Below are positions 1 to 6,870 of a stretch of 8,169 bases of DNA, piece by piece (the first letter of the stretch is position 1; every line of letters begins with the position of its first letter). The position numbers were made by a program, and so were the translations under genes. Below the pieces are notes generated by a model, which searched no databases, was not told where the DNA came from, and saw nothing but the letters and a program-made list of their open reading frames with translations. The stretch lies in contig CALLCD010000066.1 of NCBI GenBank assembly GCA_938049795.1, positions 1 to 8,169 of the forward strand, read 5' to 3'. This DNA comes from an uncultured Hyphomonadaceae bacterium (GTDB lineage Bacteria; Pseudomonadota; Alphaproteobacteria; Caulobacterales; Hyphomonadaceae).

Positions 1-1428
1 GACGGCGATGATGAGGTCTTGGTTCAGCTCGTCATTTTCGAACGCGGTGCGGACATCGGCCTGATTGTCGAACACGCGCACGGGCGCGCGGACGGTGCGG
101 TGTTCGGGTTTGACGGCGGAGACTTTGATCATGCCGCGTCCAAGTTCGCCCTCGAGCAGAGCCAAGCCGCCCTCGGGGCTGAACGGGCTGGCGGCGGTGC
201 GCAAGATTTCCGTGTCGCGGCTGAGCGTGGGGGCTGGGCGGAAAGCGAGCGTGTCGCCGTCGAGCCAAGGTTCGAGTGTCTGGTCGGCGAGCGTGCCGTA
301 AATCGTTTTGGCGTTTGGGTCCATGAGACCGGCATCAATCAGCTCACGGATGACAAAACCGAGACCGCCTGCGGCGTGGAAATGGTTCACATCGGCGGGG
401 CCATTGGGATAGATGCGGCATAGGAGCGGCGTGATGGCGGAGAGGTCGGCCATGTCTTCGAGCGTGATGATGAGACCGGCGCCTGCGGCCATGGCGGGCA
501 AGTGTAGCGCGTGATTGGTCGAGCCGCCGGTGGCCATCAGCCCGACGATTGCGTTGACGATGGAGTGGGCTTCGATCATTTCGCCGATGGGCAGATATCC
601 GTCCGAATTGGAGATCAGTTTTGTGGCCCTCGCGACGGCGGCTTTGGTCAGGGCTGCGCGCAAGGGCGTGCCTGGATTGACGAAGGCAGCGCCGGGCATA
701 TGCAGGCCCATACATTCCATCAGCATCTGGTTGGAGTTTGCCGTGCCGTAGAATGTGCAGGTGCCTGCGGAGTGGTAGCTTTCGGATTCGGCTTTGAGCA
801 ATTCGTCGCGGTCTACTTCGCCGCGTGCGAAGGCTTGGCGGATGCGGGCTTTTTCGGGGTTTGGCAGGCCGGACGGCATGGGGCCTGCGGGAATGAAGAC
901 GGCGGGGAGCCAGCCAAAGCGCAAAGCGGCGATGACGAGCCCGGGGACGATCTTGTCGCACACGCCCATGAACAAGGCCGCGTCGAACACATTGTGGCTG
1001 AGGCCAACGGCGGCTGAGAGGGCGATGACATCGCGGGAGAAGAGCGAAAGCTCCATGCCGCCCTGGCCTTGGGTGACGCCATCGCACATGGCGGGGACGC
1101 CGCCGGCCACTTGCGCTGTGGCTCCTGCTTCGCGGGCGGCCTGGCGGATCAGGTCAGGGTATTTTTCGTAAGGCTGGTGGGCTGAGAGCATGTCATTATA
1201 GGCGGTGATCATGCCGAGGTTTGGCCAGCCGCCGCCCAGAAGTTCGGCCTTGTCGAGCACGCTACAGGCAGCCCCTGCATGGGCGAGATTGCCTTCGGTG
1301 AGGCGTTTGCGGGCGAAGCCGTCCGGCCGGTTCTGGCGGACCATTTCGAGATAGCGGGCGCGGCTGTCTGCCGAGCGGGCTTCGATCCGTGCGGTGACGG
1401 TTTGGACGGTTTTGTGAAGGCCGGTCAT
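1..1428 (-). CDS. edd: Phosphogluconate dehydratase, C-terminus cut by window edge
   Basis: This gene encodes 6-phosphogluconate dehydratase, the ED-pathway enzyme that converts 6-phosphogluconate to 2-keto-3-deoxy-6-phosphogluconate (KDPG) in the cytosol. It belongs to the IlvD/Edd iron-sulfur dehydratase family. The visible part is 476 codons from ATG 1428 and stays open to base 1. The E. coli protein is about 603 residues, so roughly 125 residues are missing. The family signature CDKIVPG is at residues 157-163. Cys157 and Cys224 (in AGTCTFYGTANSNQ) match the positions I recall as the [4Fe-4S] ligands, Cys154 and Cys221, in E. coli Edd. ATGGSTNHALHLPA at 299-312 is also typical. The second family signature lies in the missing part. 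The start codon overlaps the zwf stop as ATGA, and a GGGAGA ribosome site lies 7 nt upstream inside zwf, which implies translational coupling. IlvD is unlikely because the Edd-type N-terminal motifs (MITAYNDMLSAHQPYE, 73-88) are present. Confidence 0.97.
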   Translation of the reverse strand, partial: MTGLHKTVQTVTARIEARSADSRARYLEMVRQNRPDGFARKRLTEGNLAHAGAACSVLDKAELLGGGWPNLGMITAYNDMLSAHQPYEKYPDLIRQAAREAGATAQVAGGVPAMCDGVTQGQGGMELSLFSRDVIALSAAVGLSHNVFDAALFMGVCDKIVPGLVIAALRFGWLPAVFIPAGPMPSGLPNPEKARIRQAFARGEVDRDELLKAESESYHSAGTCTFYGTANSNQMLMECMGLHMPGAAFVNPGTPLRAALTKAAVARATKLISNSDGYLPIGEMIEAHSIVNAIVGLMATGGSTNHALHLPAMAAGAGLIITLEDMADLSAITPLLCRIYPNGPADVNHFHAAGGLGFVIRELIDAGLMDPNAKTIYGTLADQTLEPWLDGDTLAFRPAPTLSRDTEILRTAASPFSPEGGLALLEGELGRGMIKVSAVKPEHRTVRAPVRVFDNQADVRTAFENDELNQDLIIAV

Positions 1429-2897
1429 TTGCTTGTCTCCCACCAGGCGCGGTCGTCTTTGCGCAAGAGGAAATCAGCTGCGGCCGGACCATTGCTGCCG
1501 GCTGGATAGGTTTCGATTGCGCCATCGGCCTCGCCCCATGCATCTAGCAGGCCATCGACCCATTCCCATGCCGCTTCGACTTCGTCGCGGCGCATGAACA
1601 AGGAGAGATTGCCGCGCACGACATCCATTAGAAGGCGCTCATAGGCGTCCGGATAGCGGGTGGTGAAGTTGACCGCATAGGAGAGATCGAGCGGGAGCGA
1701 TTTGATGCGCAAACCGCCCGGGCCCGGTTCTTTGATCTGGACGAACAGGCGCACGGCTTCGTCGGGCTGGAGGCGGATGACAAGGCGGTTGGCGGCTGAA
1801 CTTGTCTCGCCGAAGATCGAGTGCGGGGTGGGTTTGAACTGGATAATGATTTCAGAGCGACGTTCGCTCATGCGCTTGCCCGTGCGCAGATAGAACGGCA
1901 CGCCTGCCCAGCGCCAATTGTCGATCTCGGCATGGATGGCGACGAAGGTTTCGGTCCGGCTTGGGTCATCGGATGACAATTCTTCGAGATAGCCGGGTAC
2001 GGCGTCGCCGCCGACCACGCCTGCGGTGTATTGGGCACGCACGGTTTTGTCTTTGGCGTCCGAGGGGGTGAAACGGCGCAGGGCGCGTAGGACTTTGATC
2101 TTCTCGGTGCGGACATCGCTGGCGTCCATGGAGCCCGGCGGTTCCATCGCGGTCAGGCAAAGCAATTGCAGGATGTGGTTTTGGACCATGTCGCGCAGAG
2201 CGCCCGAGCCATCATAATAGTCGGCGCGGTCTTCGACGCCGAGCGCTTCGGACACGGTGATCTGGACATGGTCAACCTCGGCGCGCGACCAGACCGGCTC
2301 GAACAGGGCATTGCCAAAGCGCAGGACCATGAGATTTTGCACGGTCTCTTTGCCGAGATAATGGTCGATCCGGTAGACGGCATCCTCGGCGAAGATTGCG
2401 CCGACGCCGTCATTGATGGCTTTGGCGGAGGCGAGATTGGTGCCGATGGGTTTTTCGAGGACGACACGGGCGTCTTGAGTGCTCAGGTTCGCTGCGCCCA
2501 AGGCCTCACAAATGGCCACGTAAAGACGCGGCGCGGTGGCGAGATAGAACACGCATGGCCATCCCTTTTCGCCGGAGAGTTTGCCGCGCAATTCGTCCCA
2601 AGGCGCGTCGGGTTTGGTGGCATCCATTGCAACATAGTCGAGCAGCGTGGCAAATTCTTCCCAAGCTGGCGCATCCCAATTGCTTGAAGCACCCGCTTTG
2701 CAAGCCGCTTTGGCGAAGGCGCGGAACTTGGCCGTGGTCATTTCCGAACGGGCCGAGCCGATGATGCGGCTGCCGCCCGGGATCTGGCCGTCGAGCCAAC
2801 GGTGGAACAGTGCGGGCAAGAGCTTGCGCTCGGAGAGATCGCCTGTTGCGCCGAAGATTACGATGTCGAACGTCCCTACAGGAATAAATTCTGCCAT
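1425..2897 (-). CDS. zwf: Glucose-6-phosphate 1-dehydrogenase
   Basis: Zwf oxidises glucose-6-phosphate to 6-phosphogluconolactone with reduction of NADP+ (or NAD+), the entry step to the ED and oxidative pentose phosphate routes. The protein is 490 residues, the normal full length. The N-terminal Rossmann motif GATGDL is at 16-21, and Arg50 in GSARSE sits where NADP-using relatives contact the 2'-phosphate. The EKP motif is at 148-150. The active-site signature RIDHYLGKE is at 176-184, with Asp178 and His179, and the catalytic-base histidine is His241 in DMVQNH. These match Asp177, His178 and His240 of the Leuconostoc enzyme with an offset of one. The start is secure because an in-frame TAG lies three codons before ATG 2897. 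The ribosome site is modest (AAGGAA, 12 nt away). Pyk lies 47 nt upstream, and edd overlaps the stop by 4 nt. Cofactor preference is inferred, not shown. Confidence 0.98.
   Translation of the reverse strand: MAEFIPVGTFDIVIFGATGDLSERKLLPALFHRWLDGQIPGGSRIIGSARSEMTTAKFRAFAKAACKAGASSNWDAPAWEEFATLLDYVAMDATKPDAPWDELRGKLSGEKGWPCVFYLATAPRLYVAICEALGAANLSTQDARVVLEKPIGTNLASAKAINDGVGAIFAEDAVYRIDHYLGKETVQNLMVLRFGNALFEPVWSRAEVDHVQITVSEALGVEDRADYYDGSGALRDMVQNHILQLLCLTAMEPPGSMDASDVRTEKIKVLRALRRFTPSDAKDKTVRAQYTAGVVGGDAVPGYLEELSSDDPSRTETFVAIHAEIDNWRWAGVPFYLRTGKRMSERRSEIIIQFKPTPHSIFGETSSAANRLVIRLQPDEAVRLFVQIKEPGPGGLRIKSLPLDLSYAVNFTTRYPDAYERLLMDVVRGNLSLFMRRDEVEAAWEWVDGLLDAWGEADGAIETYPAGSNGPAAADFLLRKDDRAWWETSK
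1436..1441 (-). promoter_or_regulatory. Ribosome binding site of edd inside zwf
   Basis: GGGAGA on the minus strand lies 7 nt before the edd ATG and within the last codons of zwf. It fixes the edd start at 1428 and, with the ATGA stop-start overlap, supports coupled translation of zwf and edd. Confidence 0.75.
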
Positions 2898-2944
2898 TTG
2901 GCCCTACCGTTCCTTGCTGAGTTTTATCTGTTGAAGGCTCAACT

Positions 2945-4372
2945 TTATGTGCCGCCTTCGGTGTAATTGTTGCTGCCGATTTCCCATGCGAAGATGCCCT
3001 CACCGCCGCGCCATCTGGCATAAGCGAACCGTTCGCCAAGACCGGCGGCTTCGGCGAGGCTCGAGGCCCAGTCTTCAGCGCCGTCGATCTCGAATTTGTG
3101 CGGGTGGACGCCCCAGAGAAGTTGGGCTTGGCGCAAGCGTTTTGGGTCAATCGAGCCATAGAGAATGGGCACGCTGCCGCGCACACGGCTGAACCGGGCA
3201 AGGCGCTGGACGGAGCCGGTTCGCAGGGCGATGGCTTGAGCGCCCTCCTGCATGGCGAGGCCGTGGACCGCTTCGGCGACCACATCGACGGCGCGTTCCC
3301 ATGCGGGCGGGCCGACGCCGTCGAACTGATCAACGGAGAGTTTGAAGTCTTCGGCGTGTTCGGTGGCGAGCATGATACGGTGCATGATCGCAACGGCGGT
3401 GGCCGGATGTCGCCCGACGGCGGTTTCGGCCGAGAGCATCACGGCGTCTGCGCCCTGATAGATGGCGGTGGCGACATCGCTCGCTTCGGCGCGGGTGGGC
3501 GCGGCGTGTTCGATCATGGATTCGAGCATTTGAGTGGCGACAATGACCGGACGGCCAGCGCTGCGGGCGGCGCGGATGATGCGGCGCTGGATGATCGGGA
3601 CATCTTCGAGGGGGAACTCGACGCCGAGATCACCGCGCGCGACCATGACGGAATCCGAGGCTTGGACGATGGCATCGAGATTTTCGATTGCGGCGGGTTT
3701 TTCCAGCTTGGAGACGAGCGGCGCGCGGCCCTTGATGATGGCTTTGGCCTCTTCGACATCGGCAACGGTTTGGACGAAGCTAAGCGCGACAATGTCCACG
3801 CCAATCTCCAGCGCGAAGGCGAGATCGGTGCGGTCTTTCTCGGTCATGGCGCTGACGGGGAGCGCTTTGCCGCGCACGGTGAAGCCTTTGCGGTTGCCGA
3901 GTTTGCCCGGCAGGTCCGAGCGCACGCGGGGTTCGGAGCCGCCTTCGATGACGGTCATCAGCAATTGGCCATCATTGAGCAGGATTTCGTCGCCGACAAC
4001 GAGCATGGCGAGGATTTCAGGATGCGGCACCGGAATGCGGGTTTCATCTTCGGTCGTCTCGCCCGCAAAGAGCGTGTATTCGGTTTTGTAGCCGAGCCGG
4101 ATCTCGTCATTCGGGAAGGCGCCGACGCGGATTTTTGGTCCCTGTAGATCGGCAAGGACGGCGAGCGGTCGGCCCAGCGCGCTTTCGACATCGCGCACGG
4201 ATTTGAGCACGGTGTGGTGGTCGTCATGGGAGCCGTGGCTGAAATTGAGGCGGAAGACATCGACACCGGCCTGGGCGAGGAGTTTGAGCGTGTCGGGCGC
4301 GCGGCTGCCCGGGCCAACGGTGGCGATGATTTTGGCGCTGCGGCCGCGAAGGTTTAAAACGGGGTCGGGCAT
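2945..4372 (-). CDS. pyk: Pyruvate kinase, predicted K+-independent type
   Basis: Pyruvate kinase transfers phosphate from phosphoenolpyruvate to ADP, giving pyruvate and ATP. The protein is 475 residues from ATG 4372. Substrate-binding residues appear in RLNFSHG (41-47). The catalytic lysine is Lys222 in SKLEKPAAIENL, and the Mg2+ ligands are Glu224 and Asp248 (ARGDLGVE). ATQMLESM is at 279-286, and the usual C-terminal regulatory domain follows from about residue 350. At the position of rabbit muscle Glu117 there is Lys80, with Leu76, Gln77 and Val83 around it. That is the residue set known for K+-independent pyruvate kinases. An open frame continues to 4450, but that start would lie inside eda. 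ATG 4372 has AGGAGAG 8 nt upstream and is preferred. The gene begins 4 nt after the eda stop, so the two are surely cotranscribed. Pyk would draw on the phosphoenolpyruvate made from the glyceraldehyde-3-phosphate that Eda releases. Confidence 0.97.
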   Translation of the reverse strand: MPDPVLNLRGRSAKIIATVGPGSRAPDTLKLLAQAGVDVFRLNFSHGSHDDHHTVLKSVRDVESALGRPLAVLADLQGPKIRVGAFPNDEIRLGYKTEYTLFAGETTEDETRIPVPHPEILAMLVVGDEILLNDGQLLMTVIEGGSEPRVRSDLPGKLGNRKGFTVRGKALPVSAMTEKDRTDLAFALEIGVDIVALSFVQTVADVEEAKAIIKGRAPLVSKLEKPAAIENLDAIVQASDSVMVARGDLGVEFPLEDVPIIQRRIIRAARSAGRPVIVATQMLESMIEHAAPTRAEASDVATAIYQGADAVMLSAETAVGRHPATAVAIMHRIMLATEHAEDFKLSVDQFDGVGPPAWERAVDVVAEAVHGLAMQEGAQAIALRTGSVQRLARFSRVRGSVPILYGSIDPKRLRQAQLLWGVHPHKFEIDGAEDWASSLAEAAGLGERFAYARWRGGEGIFAWEIGSNNYTEGGT

Positions 4373-4376
4373 GGGG

Positions 4377-5030
4377 TTAGCTCTCCTGTCCGAGCGCTGT
4401 GGCGGCGGCGGCATTGGCCTCGATGGCGGACCAATCCTGCGCGGCGACATGGGTTTTGTTCACGATCCATGATCCCCCGATTGCGCAGACATTGGCAAGG
4501 GCAAGAAAGTCGGGCGCGGTGGCTTCGGAGATGCCGCCTGTGGGCATGAAGCTGATTTGGGGCAGCGGTCCGGCAAGGGATTTGAGCAAGGCCAAGCCGC
4601 CGACGGGGACGGCGGGGAAGAGTTTCAAGATCGTGAAGCCCTCTTCGGCGCGGCTCATCGCTTCGCTGGCGGTGGCGGTGCCGGGCAGAGCGGGCACGCC
4701 TGCGCCGAGCATGGCCTCTGCAAGTTTTGGTGTAGCGCCAGGCGAGACGAGGAAGTCTGATCCGGCGTCGAGGGCGGCTTTGACATCATCTGGGGTGCGC
4801 ACGGTGCCTGCGCCGACGAGGATGTCCGGTACGGCCTGTTTCATGGCGCGGATGGCGTCGAGGCCGGCTGAGGTGCGCAAGGTCACTTCCAGCACGGTGA
4901 GGCCACCTGCGGCGAGTGCGCGGGCCATGGGGGCTGCGTCTTCGACACGGTCTACGGTGATCACGGGCACGATTGGCGCGCGCGCCAGTGCGGTTTTCAG
5001 AACTGTGTCATCGGCCATATGTTTGCTCAT
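4377..5030 (-). CDS. eda: KDPG aldolase (2-dehydro-3-deoxy-phosphogluconate aldolase)
   Basis: Eda is a class I aldolase that splits KDPG into pyruvate and glyceraldehyde-3-phosphate, the last dedicated step of the ED pathway. The protein is 217 residues, the usual size for this trimeric TIM-barrel enzyme. The Schiff-base lysine is Lys136 in ILKLFPA. Glu48 and Arg52 lie in EVTLRT, Thr76 in GAGTV, and the pyruvate- and phosphate-site motifs VSPG (95-98) and PTGGI (163-167) follow. All of these match E. coli Eda (Glu45, Arg49, Thr73, Lys133) with a constant offset of three. An in-frame TGA lies eight codons before ATG 5030, so the protein cannot start further upstream. Met5 at 5018 is a possible later start. 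The ribosome site is a moderate GAGGG about 10 nt upstream. Eda is the first gene of the eda-pyk-zwf-edd block and follows a 107-nt gap with operator-like repeats. Confidence 0.97.
   Translation of the reverse strand: MSKHMADDTVLKTALARAPIVPVITVDRVEDAAPMARALAAGGLTVLEVTLRTSAGLDAIRAMKQAVPDILVGAGTVRTPDDVKAALDAGSDFLVSPGATPKLAEAMLGAGVPALPGTATASEAMSRAEEGFTILKLFPAVPVGGLALLKSLAGPLPQISFMPTGGISEATAPDFLALANVCAIGGSWIVNKTHVAAQDWSAIEANAAAATALGQES
4381..4387 (-). promoter_or_regulatory. Ribosome binding site of pyk, decides the start
   Basis: AGGAGAG on the minus strand overlaps the last codons of eda and lies 8 nt before ATG 4372. It favours this start over the upstream in-frame ATG at 4450, which would overlap eda by 74 nt and add 26 proline- and arginine-rich residues unlike the family. 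Confidence 0.8.
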
Positions 5031-5072
5031 TTTTGTTTGCCCTCACTGGCCCCAACATGTCTCTCCTCGCCC

Positions 5073-5101
5073 TGCATATCGCAAATGACAGCGCTAGACA
5101 A
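5073..5101 (-). promoter_or_regulatory. Weak sigma70-like promoter candidate for eda-pyk-zwf-edd
   Basis: On the minus strand TTGTCT (5101-5096) is followed by a 17-nt spacer and TATGCA (5078-5073). The hexamers match the consensus at four and three of six bases, so the call rests mainly on location: the only sizeable gap upstream of eda. One ACAGCGCTA repeat sits inside the spacer, where a bound repressor would block polymerase. Confidence 0.3.
5088..5096. promoter_or_regulatory. Operator-like repeat, copy proximal to eda
   Basis: ACAGCGCTA on the plus strand (TAGCGCTGT on the minus strand) contains the palindromic core AGCGCT, common in LacI/GalR-family operators of alphaproteobacterial sugar genes such as Caulobacter XylR sites. 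The flanks here are not a perfect inverted repeat (TGTCT on one side, GTCA on the other). It lies inside the spacer of the promoter candidate. The function is inferred from the repeat and its location. Confidence 0.45.
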
Positions 5102-5120
5102 AGCTTAAATTTCTCTGGCC

Positions 5121-5129
5121 ACAGCGCTA
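5121..5129. promoter_or_regulatory. Operator-like repeat, copy distal to eda
   Basis: This is an exact second copy of ACAGCGCTA, 33 nt from the first and in the same orientation. Like the first copy, it is preceded on the minus strand by a TTTG element. The spacing is close to three helical turns, so two bound proteins could lie on the same face of the DNA. It begins only 11 nt after the stop codon of the DedA-family gene. Confidence 0.45.
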
Positions 5130-5137
5130 CCAAACTC

Positions 5138-5713
5138 TCAGGCCTCATCCTGTTTGGCCACGCGTGCGCGCCGCCATTGTATCAGCAGATAGCCAATCAC
5201 GAGGCTTGCGAGGACGATGGCGACCATTGGCGCGTATTTCTCGATCTGTTCGCCCGCCATGTCGCCGAGCCAATGGAACAAAGCGAAGGCAATCGAGACA
5301 TAGACAATTGCGGACGAGATGACATAGATCGCCACTTTCCAGAACGGGGCATGGAAGAAACCGCAGGCGAGATAGAGCGGGATACGGGTGCCGGGGACGA
5401 ATCTGGCCACGAAAAGTGAGACGCCGAGCCTCTGGACGACTTGGGATTTGGCCGCTTGTACGCCCGGTTTTTCGGCAATTTTGCGGCCCCATTCATGGGT
5501 GTGGGCGGCGCGGCCGAGCCAGTACTTCCATAAATCGCTGATGCTGAGGCCGACGAGGAGCGAGAGGAATATCCCGCGCACAGAGCCGAGCCCTGCGACA
5601 GAGGCGGTGGCCGCGCTGAGAATGGCTGCGTCTTCCTGAATGAACGGGCCGAGCGCGACGAGCACATAGATGCCCCACGGATAGGTTGCCGCCAAGTCGC
5701 TGAGCCAAGCCAT
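5138..5713 (-). CDS. DedA-family (VTT domain) inner-membrane protein
   Basis: This is a 191-residue polytopic membrane protein of the DedA/SNARE-associated family, whose members are linked to phospholipid flipping, membrane potential and resistance to cationic stress. The recognisable core is VARFVPGTRIPLYLACGFF at 102-120. Arg104 and Arg110 have the same six-residue spacing as the essential Arg130 and Arg136 of E. coli YqjA. Glu27 and Asp28 (FIQEDAAIL) lie where the acidic residues of the first re-entrant hairpin are expected. Hydrophobic segments are seen at about 13-42, 46-63, 126-149 and 161-179, followed by a basic cytosolic tail. A stop codon one codon before ATG 5713 fixes the upstream limit. 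The ribosome site is weak. It lies 56 nt after dehydrogenase B and 107 nt before eda. Its precise substrate and role are unknown, and nothing links it directly to its neighbours. Confidence 0.88.
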   Translation of the reverse strand: MAWLSDLAATYPWGIYVLVALGPFIQEDAAILSAATASVAGLGSVRGIFLSLLVGLSISDLWKYWLGRAAHTHEWGRKIAEKPGVQAAKSQVVQRLGVSLFVARFVPGTRIPLYLACGFFHAPFWKVAIYVISSAIVYVSIAFALFHWLGDMAGEQIEKYAPMVAIVLASLVIGYLLIQWRRARVAKQDEA

Positions 5714-5769
5714 ATTTCAAATCACGCCCTTGTTCACAGTGACAGGCGTTCCTTATTCGGCCTATGACG

Positions 5770-6855
5770 TCAAGCCCAGCCTTGCAAACGAGCCGCTTCG
5801 GCGCGCAGGATTTCCGGCCCGCCGAGCCATTGGCGATTGGCGCCGATCCGCTTGAACCAGTAATGCAGACCGACAAGATCGGTAAAGCCCATGCCGCCAT
5901 GCACTTCGGTGGAGGTGCGGGCAACGAAAGTGCCGACCTCGCTCAAATGTGATTTTGCGAGACAGGCCATGAGCGCGGCTTTTTCCGGTTCGGTGTCGAA
6001 CAGATAGGCGCTGTGCCAGACGAGTGAGCGCGCGGGTTCGAGCTTTGCCGCCATTTCGGCGCACATATGTTTGACCGCCTGGAAGGAGCCGATGACGCGG
6101 CCGAACTGTTTGCGCTCTGCGGCGTAGGCGATGGCTTTGCCCAGCATGTTCTGGCAGGCGCCGAGCGTGTCGGCGGCGAGCAATATGCGGCCTAAGGCAA
6201 GCGTGCGCTGGAGGGCGGGACTCCCTGCTCCGTTTTGGCCGAGCGGTTCGGCGGCGGTTTTGTCGAAGACGAGCTCGGTATAGCGCCGTGTCTGGTCAAT
6301 GGTTTCGAGGGGGCTTTGGGTGATGGTCGGGGCGGTAAGATCGACGAGGTGGAGGCCGCCGGCCGTGTCGGCTGTGAGCAGATGGGTTGCGGTATCTGCC
6401 TCCAATGCGAACAGGGTTTTGCCGGTGAGGTGGCCATTTTCTGCGACGAGCCCTGCGCCTTCGCGGGTGCTGACGGTTTCGGTCAGGGCTGCGGCCATGC
6501 GGACGGTGCCGGTGTTGATGGCGGGGAGCCACTGGCTTTGCTGGGCCTCGGTGCCTGCGCTTTTGATGGCTTCGGTTGCAAGCGCGCTGGCGAGAAAGGC
6601 GGCCGGAGAGACGGCAAAGCCGAGCGCTTCTTGCACGAGCGCCGCTTCGAGCGCGCCAAGCCCCAAACCGCCATGGGTTTCGGGGATGAGTAGTTGAGCG
6701 AGACCCAATTCGGCAAGGGCGGCATTTATCGCGCCTGTGACCTCATGCTCGCCTGCGGCGACACGCCGGACATGGTCGAGCGAGGAGACGTTTTCGAGTG
6801 TGCCCTGAACAGAGCTTTGCAGCATGAGCTGGTCTTCGGAGAGTGCAAATTCCAT
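5770..6855 (-). CDS. Acyl-CoA dehydrogenase, probable non-catalytic partner subunit (B)
   Basis: This is a 361-residue acyl-CoA dehydrogenase fold protein. Recognisable parts are an N-terminal helical domain with LGLAQLLIPETHGGLGLG (50-67), a weakly conserved beta domain, and the C-terminal helical motif ERKQFGRVIGSFQAVKHM (247-264), which holds the FAD and subunit contacts. It ends in THGG-like STEVHGGMGF (315-324) and GGPEILR (345-351). Two catalytic positions look empty. The helix-G site, glutamate in isovaleryl-CoA dehydrogenase, reads ALGR with Gly222. The medium-chain Glu376 site reads Leu344. The beta domain also lacks the usual EPGSGSD segment. This matches the smaller, non-catalytic subunit of heteromeric enzymes such as FadE27/FadE28 or PimD. 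The gene starts 15 nt after dehydrogenase A with a strong AGGAGA ribosome site 5 nt before ATG. It may act with A on a branched, steroid or dicarboxyl acyl-CoA, but the substrate is unknown. Confidence 0.9.
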   Translation of the reverse strand: MEFALSEDQLMLQSSVQGTLENVSSLDHVRRVAAGEHEVTGAINAALAELGLAQLLIPETHGGLGLGALEAALVQEALGFAVSPAAFLASALATEAIKSAGTEAQQSQWLPAINTGTVRMAAALTETVSTREGAGLVAENGHLTGKTLFALEADTATHLLTADTAGGLHLVDLTAPTITQSPLETIDQTRRYTELVFDKTAAEPLGQNGAGSPALQRTLALGRILLAADTLGACQNMLGKAIAYAAERKQFGRVIGSFQAVKHMCAEMAAKLEPARSLVWHSAYLFDTEPEKAALMACLAKSHLSEVGTFVARTSTEVHGGMGFTDLVGLHYWFKRIGANRQWLGGPEILRAEAARLQGWA

Positions 6856-6860
6856 ATCCG

Positions 6861-6866
6861 TCTCCT
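6861..6866 (-). promoter_or_regulatory. Ribosome binding site of dehydrogenase B
   Basis: AGGAGA on the minus strand lies 5 nt before ATG 6855, in the 15-nt gap after the stop of dehydrogenase A. The TAG of A is in frame with the B start, so the start of B is bounded at this site. Confidence 0.75.
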
Positions 6867-6870
6867 GTGT

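Noticed and set aside
344..1087. A 247-codon minus-strand frame inside edd
   Set aside because: It is rich in Arg, His and Pro, typical of an out-of-frame reading of a GC-rich gene. The edd frame over the same bases carries the family signatures.
2930..2943. Small inverted repeat GTTGA-AGGC-TCAAC after pyk
   Set aside because: It has only five base pairs and no T-run on the transcribed strand. It is too weak for a terminator, though it might be a minor processing hairpin.
2506..3393. A 295-codon minus-strand frame bridging pyk and zwf
   Set aside because: It is out of frame with both genes and has a low-complexity composition, whereas the overlapped regions encode conserved Pyk and Zwf residues.
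3098..4147. A 349-codon open frame on the plus strand opposite pyk
   Set aside because: It lies wholly antisense to a clearly conserved pyruvate kinase. Its composition is Gly/Asp/Phe-rich as expected for a reverse frame of GC-rich coding DNA, and no family resemblance was seen.
4373..4450. N-terminal extension of pyk to ATG 4450
   Set aside because: It would overlap eda by 74 nt and add residues foreign to the family. ATG 4372 has a strong ribosome site.
5714..5769. Possible terminator or promoter between dehydrogenase B and the DedA-family gene
   Set aside because: Only a 4-nt AGGC/GCCT pairing and a short TCAC/GTGA repeat were seen, with no T-run and no convincing -35/-10 pair.
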